Of a DNA stretch of 45,133 nt, positions 14,261-22,702 are shown piece by piece. The position numbers and the translations under genes were made by a program. The stretch comes from Elusimicrobiota bacterium. GTDB lineage: Bacteria > Elusimicrobiota > Elusimicrobia > UBA1565 > UBA9628. The stretch is from positions 1 through 45,133 of the forward strand of contig DAIDHI010000015.1 of NCBI GenBank assembly GCA_027452025.1, in the 5' to 3' direction. Each line of letters begins with the position of its first letter. Within the stretch, counting starts at the first letter, position 1. The notes beneath the pieces are model-generated. The model was not told the origin of the DNA, searched no databases, and was given only the letters and a program-made list of their open reading frames with translations.

Positions 14261-15408
14261 TTTCATGGGAGTCCCTGCATTCGCATCCGGTCGGCGGCGT
14301 CGCCGTCCACGTCACCGAGCTGGCCGCCGCCCTGGAGCGGCGCGGCCATGAGGTGCACGTCTTCACGCGCCCGGGCTACGGCGCGGGCGGCAACGTCTCG
14401 CGCGTCGACGGCGTCTACTATCACTATTGTCCGCACAACCTCAATGCGAGCTTCGTCGACGAGGTCCAGGACATGTGCCGCTCCTTCGTGTGGCGCTTCT
14501 TCCAGACCGAGGACCACATCGGCCGCTTCGACGTAGTCCACGCCCACGATTGGCTGGCGTCCAACGCCATGGTCTGGATCAAGCAGGGCCGCCCCGATCG
14601 CCGAGCCGTCATGACCATGCATTCCACCGAATGGGGCCGCTGCGGCAACGTCTTCCACAACGGAGCCTCCGCGCGCATCCGGGATCACGAACGCCACGGC
14701 ACCTACTGCGCCGATCGCGTCATCGCCGTCAGCGGCGCGCTCAAGGGCGAGATCCAGTGGATGTACAACCTGCCCGACCACAAGGTCAGCGTCGTCTACA
14801 ACGGCGTCGACGTGCGGCGCTTCGACGGCTGGCTTGACCCCGGCACGATCAAGGCGCGCTACACCATCGGCTGCATGGACCAGACCGTGCTCTTCATGGG
14901 CCGCCTGAGCGTGCAGAAGGGGCCGGACCTGCTCATCGAGGCCATCCCCGGCCTTTTGAGCCATTATCCGCGCGCCAAGTTCATCATCGCCGGCGAGGGC
15001 CACATGCGCCACGACCTCGAGCGCCGCGCGGGCGAGCTGCGCGTCAATCATGCCATCCGCTGGCTGGGGCGCCTAAGCCCGGGCGAGCACTCCGCCCTCA
15101 TGCGGGCCTGCGACGTCGTCGTCGTCCCCAGCCGCAACGAGCCCTTCGGCATCGTCGTGCTCGAGGCCTGGGCGGCGGGCAAGCCCGTCGTCGCCTCGGA
15201 AGCCGGCGGTCCCGGGGAAATCATCTGGCACAACGTCAACGGGCTCAAGATCTACCCCCGCCCCGACTCCGTCGGCTGGGGCCTGGGCACGCTCTTCACC
15301 AATTGGGAGTGGGGCCGCCGGATGGGCCGCCACGGACGAAGCGAAGCGGAGACGCACTACACCTGGGACAAGATCGCCGAGCGCACGGAGGCCTGCTATG
15401 CCAATTGA
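14245..15408 (+). CDS. GT4 family glycogen-synthase-like glycosyltransferase
   Basis: 387 aa, ATG at 14245 with AGGAGG 8 nt upstream. GT-B fold: the N-terminal half starts MFSWESLHSHPVGGVAVHV, typical of bacterial/archaeal starch-glycogen-synthase-like enzymes with the GGVAxHV acceptor loop; VVHAHDWLA (~97-105) is also conserved. The donor half has LFMGRLSVQKGPDLLIEAI and the E-x7-E motif NEPFGIVVLEAW (~298-306). It overlaps by 11 bp the gene for a GH57 enzyme. GT4 + GH57 pairs are known in glycogen/alpha-glucan metabolism of several bacteria, so elongation of an alpha-1,4-glucan from ADP- or UDP-glucose is likely. Confidence 0.9.
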   Translation: MRIAMFSWESLHSHPVGGVAVHVTELAAALERRGHEVHVFTRPGYGAGGNVSRVDGVYYHYCPHNLNASFVDEVQDMCRSFVWRFFQTEDHIGRFDVVHAHDWLASNAMVWIKQGRPDRRAVMTMHSTEWGRCGNVFHNGASARIRDHERHGTYCADRVIAVSGALKGEIQWMYNLPDHKVSVVYNGVDVRRFDGWLDPGTIKARYTIGCMDQTVLFMGRLSVQKGPDLLIEAIPGLLSHYPRAKFIIAGEGHMRHDLERRAGELRVNHAIRWLGRLSPGEHSALMRACDVVVVPSRNEPFGIVVLEAWAAGKPVVASEAGGPGEIIWHNVNGLKIYPRPDSVGWGLGTLFTNWEWGRRMGRHGRSEAETHYTWDKIAERTEACYAN

Positions 15409-16870
15409 TATTCCCGCGGGCGAGCTGCCCGAGATCATCGACGGCCTGCCCAACCTCTGCGGCTCGGAGTCCCGGATCGAGGCGGCGACGAGCCGCCGCG
15501 AGCCGGTCCATCTCGGACGCTCGCCCCTGGAACTCGAGCGCATCCAGTCGGCCTTCTCCGTGGCCCTGCACATGCATCAGCCGCTGGTGCTCGACGACGG
15601 AGATATCCGCGCGGCGCGAGTGCTCGGCAACCTCGAGTACATGATGGCGCGCAAGGAACAGCACGACTTCCACGACGCCCCGGCCTACGCGCACTGCTAC
15701 GCGCGCCCGGCCGACCTGATCCGCGAGCTTTCCGCCGCGGGGCGCCGCCCGCGCCTGATGCTCGACTATTCAGGAGAACTCCTGTTCGGCCTGCGCCAGA
15801 TGGGGCTCGGCCAGGCCCTCGAAGGGCTCAAGGCGGTTGCGCGCGACGAGCGGACGAAGGACTGCGTCGAGTGGCTGGGCACGATGTGGGGCCACGCCGT
15901 GGCGGCCTCGACGCCGGTGCCGGACCTGATCCTTCACATGCGCGCCTGGCAGCACCAGTTCGCCTCCGTCTTCGGCCTCGAGGCGTTGGCTCGCGTGCGG
16001 GGCTTTTCTCCGCCCGAGATGAGCCTGCCCAATCACCCCGACGTCGCCTACGCCTACGTCGGGGCGCTCAAGGCGTCGGGCTACGACTGGCTGCTGGTTC
16101 AAGAGCACACCGTCGAGGAGACGGACGGCTCGGAACTGCGCGAGCGCCACTTGCCGCGCCGGCTCGTCGCGCGGGACGGCCGGGGACGCGAGGTCTCGAT
16201 CACGGCGCTCATCAAGACCCAAGGCTCCGACACCAAGCTCGTCGGCCACATGCAGCCCTACTCCGAGGCCCAAAGCCTGCGCCCGCGCGGCTTGGCCGGC
16301 AAGACCGTCCCGCCGATCGCCGTCCAGATCAGCGACGGCGAGAACGGCGGCGTCATGATGAACGAGTTCCCCGGCAACTACAAGCGCGTCTTTTCCGAGA
16401 CCGGGACGGAAGGCGTCGTCGGCCTGGCCGGCACGGAATATCTCGAGCTCCTGGCGCAGGCCGGAGTCGGCGAGCGCGACTTCGCGCCCGTGCAGCCCAA
16501 GCACCAGCACGCCGTCTGGCGGCGCTTGGACGGGCGCTCGGGGCCGGAAGAGGTCGCCCGAGCGATAGAGGACGCCAAGCGCGCCGACCATCGCTTCTCG
16601 ATGGACGGAGGCTCGTGGACCAACGACATCAGCTGGGTGCGCGGCTACGACAACGTCCTCGACCCGATGCGCAAGCTCAGCTCGCTGTTCCACCGGACGC
16701 TGGACGGCCGGGCCAAGACCGACGAGCGCGCCTATCGCAACGCCCTCTTCCATCTGCTCGCGACCCAGAGCAGCGACTATCGCTACTGGGGCCCGGGCCG
16801 CTGGACGGAGAATGCCCGCGAACTGTGCCGGCGCGGCACGGAGGTCCTCGAGCGCGACTTCGGCCGCTGA
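15398..16870 (+). CDS. GH57 family alpha-glucan hydrolase/branching-type enzyme
   Basis: 490 aa. GH57 conserved regions are visible: VALHMHQP (55-62) as the HxHQP signature, SPPEMSLP with E207 in the place of the nucleophile, and ISDGENGG with D313 as candidate acid/base. An N-terminal ~50 residues precede the barrel. GH57 includes amylopullulanases, 4-alpha-glucanotransferases and branching enzymes; the exact reaction cannot be read here. The 11-bp overlap with the GT4 gene argues that both act on the same glucan. No signal peptide is present, so it acts in the cytoplasm. Confidence 0.88.
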   Translation: MPIDIPAGELPEIIDGLPNLCGSESRIEAATSRREPVHLGRSPLELERIQSAFSVALHMHQPLVLDDGDIRAARVLGNLEYMMARKEQHDFHDAPAYAHCYARPADLIRELSAAGRRPRLMLDYSGELLFGLRQMGLGQALEGLKAVARDERTKDCVEWLGTMWGHAVAASTPVPDLILHMRAWQHQFASVFGLEALARVRGFSPPEMSLPNHPDVAYAYVGALKASGYDWLLVQEHTVEETDGSELRERHLPRRLVARDGRGREVSITALIKTQGSDTKLVGHMQPYSEAQSLRPRGLAGKTVPPIAVQISDGENGGVMMNEFPGNYKRVFSETGTEGVVGLAGTEYLELLAQAGVGERDFAPVQPKHQHAVWRRLDGRSGPEEVARAIEDAKRADHRFSMDGGSWTNDISWVRGYDNVLDPMRKLSSLFHRTLDGRAKTDERAYRNALFHLLATQSSDYRYWGPGRWTENARELCRRGTEVLERDFGR

Positions 16871-16896
16871 GCCGACGCGGGCCGCGAAGCCTTTGC

Positions 16897-16902
16897 TATC
16901 AT
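16897..16902 (+). promoter_or_regulatory. -10 box close to the start codon at 16911
   Basis: TATCAT lies 8 nt before the ATG at 16911, with no ribosome-binding site between; the transcript would be leaderless or nearly so. No strong -35 is seen. Confidence 0.4.
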
Positions 16903-16910
16903 GCGATGGC

Positions 16911-17834
16911 ATGGGACCCGCGGCCCGCGTCGTGCTCCTGGCGATCTTGACCGCCGGCCCCGCGCGCGCCCAAAGCGCCGGCCTTGAGGCCGACTTGGCG
17001 CGTCTGGCGAAGAACCCGGACGACGACGGCGCCCGCCGCGAGGCCATCGCCCTGGCGCTGGCCCAGCCCTCCCCGCCGGCCGTCCCAGCCGAAGCCTCCG
17101 AGCTCAAGGGGTGGGCCGATGCCGCGGCCGCCGACGCCAAGAGCCCCGCCGACTTCCTGGCCGCCGCCGCCGCCTACCGAAAAGCCCTCGCCCTGGCGCC
17201 CTGGGTCGCGGCCCCCTACCTCGGCGAGGCCGCCGCGCTGGAGAAAGCCGGACGCTACGGCGAGGCGGCCGAGACCTTGCGGTTCTATCTGCTGGCTGCG
17301 CCGGCCGCCAAGGACGCCGAGCGGGTGCGCGAGCGCATCGGAGCCTTGAGCTACCGCGCGCAAAAGACGAGCGCTCCCGAAGCGTCTGGCGACGCCGTCG
17401 TGGCCCGGCTCAAAGCGCTGACCTCCGGCCGTAAATTCGATCTCACTTACGAGTGCGGGCGCGAATCTCCGCTCCAGGCGCTGCGTCGGCGCCGGCGCAT
17501 GGATTGCGACGCCAAGGAGTTCGAAAGCGGCCGCTGGTACGCCTATCACGCGCTGGGCTCTTTCGCGTTCCGCTTTCCCGGCGACGGCAGCGTGGAATTC
17601 TGGAACGCCAAGCTCTTGGGAAGCGGCCCCTTGCTCGTCGGCAGGCCCGAGGGCCCCGGAGTCGACGACATCGCCTGGAGCCGCTGCGACGACGCCCGGG
17701 ACTGCCGCGCGGCGGCCTGGGTGCGCTTGAGCGGCGATCTAAAGACCGTCACCGTCAGCTCCGACCGCCCCGCCGCCGACTCCGCCTTCGACCCGAAGGC
17801 GCGCTACGCCTATACCCAATACCGGGCCCGCTGA
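16911..17834 (+). CDS. Exported TPR-containing protein
   Basis: 307 aa from the ATG at 16911; the frame is open further upstream but inside the GH57 gene. Residues 1-20 are a Sec signal peptide ending ARAQ. Residues ~70-135 contain TPR-like helices (AAAYRKALALAPWVAAPYLGEAA, GRYGEAAETLRFYLLAAP). The last ~150 residues have four cysteines (C in YECGRES, DCDAKE, RCDDARDC) and beta-type segments, perhaps a disulfide-stabilised periplasmic domain. No family recognised; a periplasmic role is inferred. Confidence 0.8.
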   Translation: MGPAARVVLLAILTAGPARAQSAGLEADLARLAKNPDDDGARREAIALALAQPSPPAVPAEASELKGWADAAAADAKSPADFLAAAAAYRKALALAPWVAAPYLGEAAALEKAGRYGEAAETLRFYLLAAPAAKDAERVRERIGALSYRAQKTSAPEASGDAVVARLKALTSGRKFDLTYECGRESPLQALRRRRRMDCDAKEFESGRWYAYHALGSFAFRFPGDGSVEFWNAKLLGSGPLLVGRPEGPGVDDIAWSRCDDARDCRAAAWVRLSGDLKTVTVSSDRPAADSAFDPKARYAYTQYRAR

Positions 17835-17987
17835 GCGCCGCCGGCCGCGTCGACGCCGTCACGAGCCCGTTGCCGGCTCTCCATAACCCTTTCTTGCGCC
17901 CGGCGCTATCATCAAGAGAAAGGCGCGGTCGCGGCGCTGCGCGGTCTAGCCGGTCCGTTGCGGCGGTGGCCTTTCGGAGGTGAGCCC

Positions 17988-19016
17988 ATGAAAGCCGCCA
18001 GACTGCACGAATACGGGAAGTCCTTGTCGCTCGACGAAGTGCCTCTTCCCGAGCCCGGCCCGGGCCAAGTTCTGGTCAAAGTGGCCGGCGCGGGCTTCTG
18101 CCACAGCGACCTGCACGTCATCGACGGGGAGCTCAGCCTTCCCCTGCCGCTTCCGCTGACCCTCGGCCACGAGAACGCCGGCTACGTCGCGGCGACCGGC
18201 AAAGGCGTCTGCTCCGTCAAGGAAGGCGATCCCGTCGTCGTCTTCGGAGGCTGGGGCTGCGGGGTCTGCGGGCCCTGCGCGTCCGGCCACGAGCAGCTTT
18301 GCGACGAGCCGCAATGGGCGGGACTTTCGCGCTGGAACGGCGGCTATGCCGAGGACCTCCTCGTGCCCGACGAGCGCTACTTGGTCAAGCTCTCCAAGAT
18401 CGACCCCCGCCGCGCCGCGCCGCTGGCCGACGCCGCGCTGACGCCCTACCGCGCCATCAAGAAAGCCCTGCCCTACCTCGAACCCGACTATAAGGTCCTG
18501 CTCATCGGCCTGGGCGGCCTGGGGCAGTACGGGCTCAAGCTCCTGCGCATCCTCTGCGGCTGCGACGTCATCGCCGTCGACATCAACCAGGAAAAGCTCA
18601 AGCTCGCCCTCAAGGAAGGCGCCGCGCACGCGCTGAGCGGGCGCGACCCCAAGCTCGTCGACCGTCTGCTCGACTTGACGGGCGGCAAGGGCGTCTGCGC
18701 GGCCTTCGACTTCGTCGGCTCCGACCAGACCCTGGCCGCGGCCGTGGCCTCCACCCGGGCCATGGGGAAGGTCACGCAGATAGGCCTGGCGGGCGGCACG
18801 GCGCGGCTGAAGGTCCTGGCCGAGAGCCGCTTCGAGGTCTGCTTCGAGGCGACGCTCTGGGGCACGCTCAAGGAACTGCGCGAGGTCGTGGCGCTGGCCG
18901 AAAGCGGGCGACTGGGCCTGGAAGAGACGGAGTTCGCGCCTCTGGACCGCATCAACGAGGTCTGCGAGCGGCTCAAGCGCGGCGGAGTGACCGGACGGCT
19001 GGTCGTCACCCCTTGA
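17988..19016 (+). CDS. Zinc-dependent alcohol dehydrogenase (MDR family)
   Basis: 342 aa, ATG at 17988 with a strong GGAGGTGA upstream. Catalytic zinc ligands are C38 (GFCHSD), H61/E62 (GHE) and probably C152-region residues; structural zinc ligands are C91, C94, C97 and C105. The Rossmann motif GLGGLG (174-179) and D198 at the end of the second strand indicate NAD(H) preference. Length and motifs fit AdhP/AdhT-type medium-chain dehydrogenases, which interconvert alcohols and aldehydes. A TATCAT at 17907-17912 could be a distant -10. The end overlaps the convergent membrane-protein gene by 11 bp. Confidence 0.92.
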   Translation: MKAARLHEYGKSLSLDEVPLPEPGPGQVLVKVAGAGFCHSDLHVIDGELSLPLPLPLTLGHENAGYVAATGKGVCSVKEGDPVVVFGGWGCGVCGPCASGHEQLCDEPQWAGLSRWNGGYAEDLLVPDERYLVKLSKIDPRRAAPLADAALTPYRAIKKALPYLEPDYKVLLIGLGGLGQYGLKLLRILCGCDVIAVDINQEKLKLALKEGAAHALSGRDPKLVDRLLDLTGGKGVCAAFDFVGSDQTLAAAVASTRAMGKVTQIGLAGGTARLKVLAESRFEVCFEATLWGTLKELREVVALAESGRLGLEETEFAPLDRINEVCERLKRGGVTGRLVVTP

Positions 19017-19578
19017 ACGGGGGAGCGCGGTCGAGGCGCTGGATGACCTCCACGCGCATGCGGCTCATCTTCTCGAAAATGCGCCCGCGCCGGGCCAGCG
19101 GCCACCAATCGTAGAGGTAGATCTGCATCGGCCGCCACATCGCCACCCAGCCGGCGATGGTCAGCCCCTCGCGCCAGACCTGGGCGAGCGTGCCGTCACG
19201 ATGGCCGATGAGGCTTCCCGCGAACAGGCAGCCGGACAAAAACAGCAGGCCTATGACCAGGCTCACTCGCCCCTGCTCGAGCAGGCGCCGCAGCTCCAAG
19301 CGATTGAGGTCCGCCCGATAGGCGAAGTAGTGATGCACGGCCTGCTCGATGAGCGCCTGGGCGTCGCCGGTTTCGGGCGGCTGGCGCAGATGAACGGCCA
19401 AGGCCACCGGCTCGCGCAGCGGGAACTCCTGCATCCAGCCCACCATGAACTCCTCGGCATCGGCGTCGAGGTCCTTTTCGCGAAAAGGCGAGGGATCCAT
19501 GGAATTGAACAGCTGGTGCAGGTCGCGCAGGTCGAGCTCGATGCGGTGAGATCGTCTCGCTTTATCGTCGGCCGCCAC
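19006..19578 (-). CDS. Conserved-type membrane protein of the DnaJ operon
   Basis: 190 aa from a GTG at 19578 with GGAGG 5 nt upstream. Residues 1-100 are cytoplasmic and acidic; two membrane helices follow at ~105-125 (VSLVIGLLFLSGCLFAGSLIG) and ~137-155, the second interrupted by Trp and Pro, and the tail is basic. The gene overlaps the 59-aa CbpM-like gene by 17 bp, so it belongs to the chaperone operon. No family name recalled; membrane quality control is a guess from context. Confidence 0.75.
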   Translation of the reverse strand: MAADDKARRSHRIELDLRDLHQLFNSMDPSPFREKDLDADAEEFMVGWMQEFPLREPVALAVHLRQPPETGDAQALIEQAVHHYFAYRADLNRLELRRLLEQGRVSLVIGLLFLSGCLFAGSLIGHRDGTLAQVWREGLTIAGWVAMWRPMQIYLYDWWPLARRGRIFEKMSRMRVEVIQRLDRAPPFKG

Positions 19579-19741
19579 GAGGGCCTCCGCCGAGAAGCTC
19601 CAACTCTCGACGCAGCTGTTCCATCCGCTCGAGCATATCCAGGATCAGGGCGGCGGAGAACTCGTCGATTTCGAGCGTCAGGCTGAGGCGGCGCAGGCGC
19701 CGCTGCCTCGACGATCCGGCGGCTTTCCTCGCGGAGTTCAC
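19562..19741 (-). CDS. Minimal CbpM-like chaperone modulator (59 aa)
   Basis: Starts at the GTG at 19741, overlapping the DnaJ-like stop (GTGA), and reads 59 aa. After a basic stretch (RKAAGSSRQRRLRRL) comes LTLEIDEFSAALILDMLERMEQLRRELELL, which resembles the C-terminal helix of CbpM, the modulator that binds the J-domain of CbpA. The MerR-like HTH that normally makes up the first half of CbpM is absent. Position directly after a CbpA-like gene, as in cbpAM, supports the call. It could also be a free-standing oligomerisation helix. Confidence 0.55.
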   Translation of the reverse strand: MNSARKAAGSSRQRRLRRLSLTLEIDEFSAALILDMLERMEQLRRELELLGGGPRGGRR

Positions 19742-20697
19742 GAGCCGGCCTCCCGCAGCTGCTCGTAGAGCGCGCGCGCCCGAGCGCTGAGCCGCTCCGG
19801 GATGTCGATGCGCAAGACGGCGTAGAGATCTCCGCGCGCGGCCCCGCCCTTGCTCAGGCCCTTGCCGGGGATCCGGAAAGGCCGCCCGGCGCGAGTGGCC
19901 GCGGGGATGCGGATGCGGATGGGACCGTCCAGGGCGGACACGACGGCTTCGCCTCCGAGCGCGGCGACCGACGGCGGCACGTCGAGGGCCGTCTCCAGGT
20001 CGCTGCCGGAGACCTTGAAGGCCGGGTGAGGATGAAGGCGCACGCGCAAGAACAAGTCTCCCGGCTCGCGCCCCCCCGCGCCCGAAGAGCCCTGGCCGCG
20101 CAGGCGAAGCTTCGTCCCCTCGGCCACGTACTTGGGCAGCCTCACGGTCACGCTCCTTTGGCCCCGGGACTCGCCCACTCCCGCGCAGGCGCGGCAAAAG
20201 CCCTTCCCCGCGCGCCCCGATCCTCCGCAGGCCGGGCAGATCCGAGGCACGTCGATCGACAGCCTCTTCTCGCCGCCCGCGAAGGCGTCCTCCAGGGACA
20301 GCGGCAGCTCCGCCTCGATGTCCTCGCCCATGGCGGGTCCTGCGGCGTAGGCGTCGGAGACCCCGAAGCCGCGCCGGCCCGACTCGCCGAAAAGCTCCTC
20401 GAAGAAATCGCTAAATCCCGCGAAGCCCTGGGGCTCGGCGGCGCGCTCGCGCGGCGCTTGCGCCCCCCCCTCCCACTCCGGACCGACCCGGTCGTATTTG
20501 GCGCGCTTCTCCGCATCGGAGAGCACTTGATAGGCCTCGTTGATCTCGCGGAACTTCTCCGCGGCTTTGGCCTTTCCGGCCTCCGGATGCAGGTCAGGAT
20601 GGTGCTCGCGGGCCAGCCGCCGGTAGGCGCGCTTGATCTCCTCGGCGGAAACGTCCCTTTTGACGCCCAGCACGGCGTAATAGTCCTTGTATTCCAT
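19738..20697 (-). CDS. DnaJ/CbpA-like co-chaperone with one zinc site
   Basis: 319 aa from the ATG at 20697. J-domain at 4-70 with HPD (33-35), which stimulates the DnaK ATPase. A Gly/Phe-type linker (~75-125) precedes two client-binding domains: from about 126 (EDIEAELPLSLEDAFAGGEK) and 240-315. Between, only two CxxC pairs (C154/C157 and C168/C171) remain of the four in DnaJ, so one zinc ion at most; this places it between DnaJ and CbpA. The downstream 59-aa partner supports a CbpA-like role. A TACCCT 10 nt before the ATG and TTGAAC 15 nt further upstream may form a promoter. Confidence 0.9.
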   Translation of the reverse strand: MEYKDYYAVLGVKRDVSAEEIKRAYRRLAREHHPDLHPEAGKAKAAEKFREINEAYQVLSDAEKRAKYDRVGPEWEGGAQAPRERAAEPQGFAGFSDFFEELFGESGRRGFGVSDAYAAGPAMGEDIEAELPLSLEDAFAGGEKRLSIDVPRICPACGGSGRAGKGFCRACAGVGESRGQRSVTVRLPKYVAEGTKLRLRGQGSSGAGGREPGDLFLRVRLHPHPAFKVSGSDLETALDVPPSVAALGGEAVVSALDGPIRIRIPAATRAGRPFRIPGKGLSKGGAARGDLYAVLRIDIPERLSARARALYEQLREAGS

Positions 20698-20780
20698 CGC
20701 GGACAAGGGTAGAAAACCCGCATGACGTTCAAGCAACGATTCCGCCGCGGCCGTCTTGCTCGTCTCCGTCCCGGCCGGAG

Positions 20781-20820
20781 CGTTGCGCGCCCGAAAAGCG
20801 CGCTTCAACACAACGTTGCG
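20781..20820 (+). promoter_or_regulatory. Shared motif in the dnaJ-like/exporter divergent region
   Basis: CCGGCCGG (20771-20778) is followed by CGTTGCG (20781-20787), and AACGTTGCG recurs at 20812-20820. A similar pair, CCGGCCGG (26619-26626) then AACGTTGCG (26633-26641), occurs upstream of the response-regulator and universal-stress genes. This hints at a common regulator. Confidence 0.3.
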
Positions 20821-20868
20821 CCGCGACGATAGCCGCCATCGCCCGCGAATGGTAGAGGAGTGATGACC

Positions 20869-22005
20869 ATGAAAGGCATCTTCCGGCTGGCGTTCAAGCT
20901 GCTGGTCAACGACAAAGCCAAGTTCTCCGCCTTGATCGTCGGCATCACATTCGCCGTTTTCCTGATGGTCCAGATGACGTCCTTGTTCGCGGGCATCCTC
21001 GATCACTCGTCCTCGACCGTCCTCAACGTGGGCGCGACGATGTGGGTGATGGACCCGTCCGTCCAGACCGTGGCCAATTCGATCGGCATGCCGGACTACG
21101 TCCTCGACGCCGTGCGCAGCATCCCGGGAGTCAAGTTCGCGGCCCCGCTCTACTCCGGCGTCGCCCTCCTCAAGCTTCCGGACGGGGCCTGGCAGGCCGC
21201 CACCGTCATCGGCCTCGACGACTCCACGCTCTTCGGGCGTCCCGAGCTCATCCGCGGCAAGATCCAGGACATCTACGCCGAGAACGCCTTCATCGCCGTC
21301 TACGACTCGGAATTCAAGAAGCTCGGCAATCCCCAGATCGGCTCGGAGCTGCAGATCAACGATCACCGCGCCCGGATCGTGGGCATCGCCAAGGTCAACG
21401 TCTCCTCGCTCTTCGGCCTGCCCACGCTCTACACGACGTATTACCGCGCTCTCCAATACATCCCCAACCCGCGCTTCACGATCTCCTACGTGCTCGTCGA
21501 GCCCAAGACCCCGCGAGACATCCCCGCCATCAAGAAGGCCGTGGCCAAGATCGGCTACCGGGCCGTGACCAAGAGCGAGTTCATCGGGATGATCTCCGCC
21601 TTCTACAAGTATCAGACCGGCATAGGCACCAATATCCTGATCATGACCGTCATCAGCTTCCTCGTCGGGCTCTCGATCTCGGGCCAGACCTTCTACACCT
21701 TCATCATCGAGAATCTGGAGAAGTTCGGCGCGCTCAAGGCGATCGGGGCGACCAACAACGAGCTCGTGGCCATGATCCTGTTCCAGGCCGCCTTCACCTC
21801 CCTGACCGGCTACGGGCTCGGCATCGGCCTTTGCACGCTTCTCGTCACTCTCGCCAAGGTGCGGCTGCCCAGCTACGCCTCGATGATCACCTATTTCAAC
21901 CTGGCCGTGGCCTTCGTGATGGTGCTCTTCATCGCCGGTTTCTCAAGCTACGTGGGCGTGCGCCGCGTGCTGCGCATCGAGCCCTTCGACATCTTCCGGA
22001 GCTGA
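20869..22005 (+). CDS. ABC transporter permease (FtsX/MacB fold, DevC-like)
   Basis: 378 aa. Three possible starts lie within 9 nt; the ATG at 20869 is chosen because AGAGGAG stands 8 nt upstream. The architecture is that of DevC: TM1 at ~20-42 (FSALIVGITFAVFLMV), a periplasmic domain of ~220 residues, then three helices at ~252-275, ~300-325 and ~345-368 with the FtsX-type ENLEKFGALKAIGAT coupling motif. It is the first of four overlapping genes for a complete tripartite exporter. DevBCA of cyanobacteria exports glycolipids through TolC; other members export drugs or peptides, so the substrate is open. Confidence 0.9.
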   Translation: MKGIFRLAFKLLVNDKAKFSALIVGITFAVFLMVQMTSLFAGILDHSSSTVLNVGATMWVMDPSVQTVANSIGMPDYVLDAVRSIPGVKFAAPLYSGVALLKLPDGAWQAATVIGLDDSTLFGRPELIRGKIQDIYAENAFIAVYDSEFKKLGNPQIGSELQINDHRARIVGIAKVNVSSLFGLPTLYTTYYRALQYIPNPRFTISYVLVEPKTPRDIPAIKKAVAKIGYRAVTKSEFIGMISAFYKYQTGIGTNILIMTVISFLVGLSISGQTFYTFIIENLEKFGALKAIGATNNELVAMILFQAAFTSLTGYGLGIGLCTLLVTLAKVRLPSYASMITYFNLAVAFVMVLFIAGFSSYVGVRRVLRIEPFDIFRS

Positions 22006-22006
22006 C

Positions 22007-22702
22007 ATGAGCGGAATCGCGATCAAGGCGACGAGCGTCGTCAAGAGCTTCGGCGAGGGCTCGGCCAAGGTCATGGCGCTCAAGGGCCTCGAGTTCGAGG
22101 CCCGTTTCGGCGAGATGGTCTACATCGTCGGCCCTTCCGGAAGCGGCAAGACCACCTTCCTGAGCGTGCTCTCCGGGATCCTGCGGCCCGATTCCGGGAC
22201 CGTGCTGGTCGAGGGCGCGGACATCTGGAGCATGCCCGCGAACGCGCTCGCCGCGTTTCGCCTCAACAAGATCGGCTTCGTCTTCCAGGACTACCACCTC
22301 TTCCCGCGCCTGACGACCATCGAGAATACGGCGATCCCCCTCATCCTGCGCCGGCGGGATTGGGACCAGTCGCTGCGGGAGGCGCTCGGCTATCTCGACA
22401 TCGTCGGGCTCAAGGAGCGCGCTCAACTGCCGCCGGTCAAGCTCAGCGGCGGCGAGCAGCAGCGAGTCGCCATCTCCCGGGCGATCGTCGGCCAGCCGGA
22501 CTTCCTGGTCTTCGACGAGCCCACGGCTTCGCTCGACGGCGAGACCGGCCGCTCGATCGTGCGCTTCGTCAAGGAGAAGGTGCTCAACGACAGGCGCTGC
22601 ATCATCGTCGTCACCCACGACAGCCGCATCTACGAGTTCGCCAGCCGCATCCTGACCATGGAGGACGGCAAGCTGACGGGCACGATGCCGGTGCCCGCAT
22701 GA
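22007..22702 (+). CDS. ABC transporter ATPase (LolD/MacB/DevA type)
   Basis: 231 aa. Walker [10 protein letters not shown] (~43-51), Q-loop [12 protein letters not shown], signature [15 protein letters not shown] (~144-158), Walker [14 protein letters not shown] and the H-loop VTHD are all intact. The sequence follows the LolD/MacB/DevA subfamily, which drives FtsX-type permeases. It starts 1 bp after the permease stop region and overlaps the membrane-fusion gene by ATGA, so all subunits are made together. Confidence 0.93.
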   Translation: MSGIAIKATSVVKSFGEGSAKVMALKGLEFEARFGEMVYIVGPSGSGKTTFLSVLSGILRPDSGTVLVEGADIWSMPANALAAFRLNKIGFVFQDYHLFPRLTTIENTAIPLILRRRDWDQSLREALGYLDIVGLKERAQLPPVKLSGGEQQRVAISRAIVGQPDFLVFDEPTASLDGETGRSIVRFVKEKVLNDRRCIIVVTHDSRIYEFASRILTMEDGKLTGTMPVPA

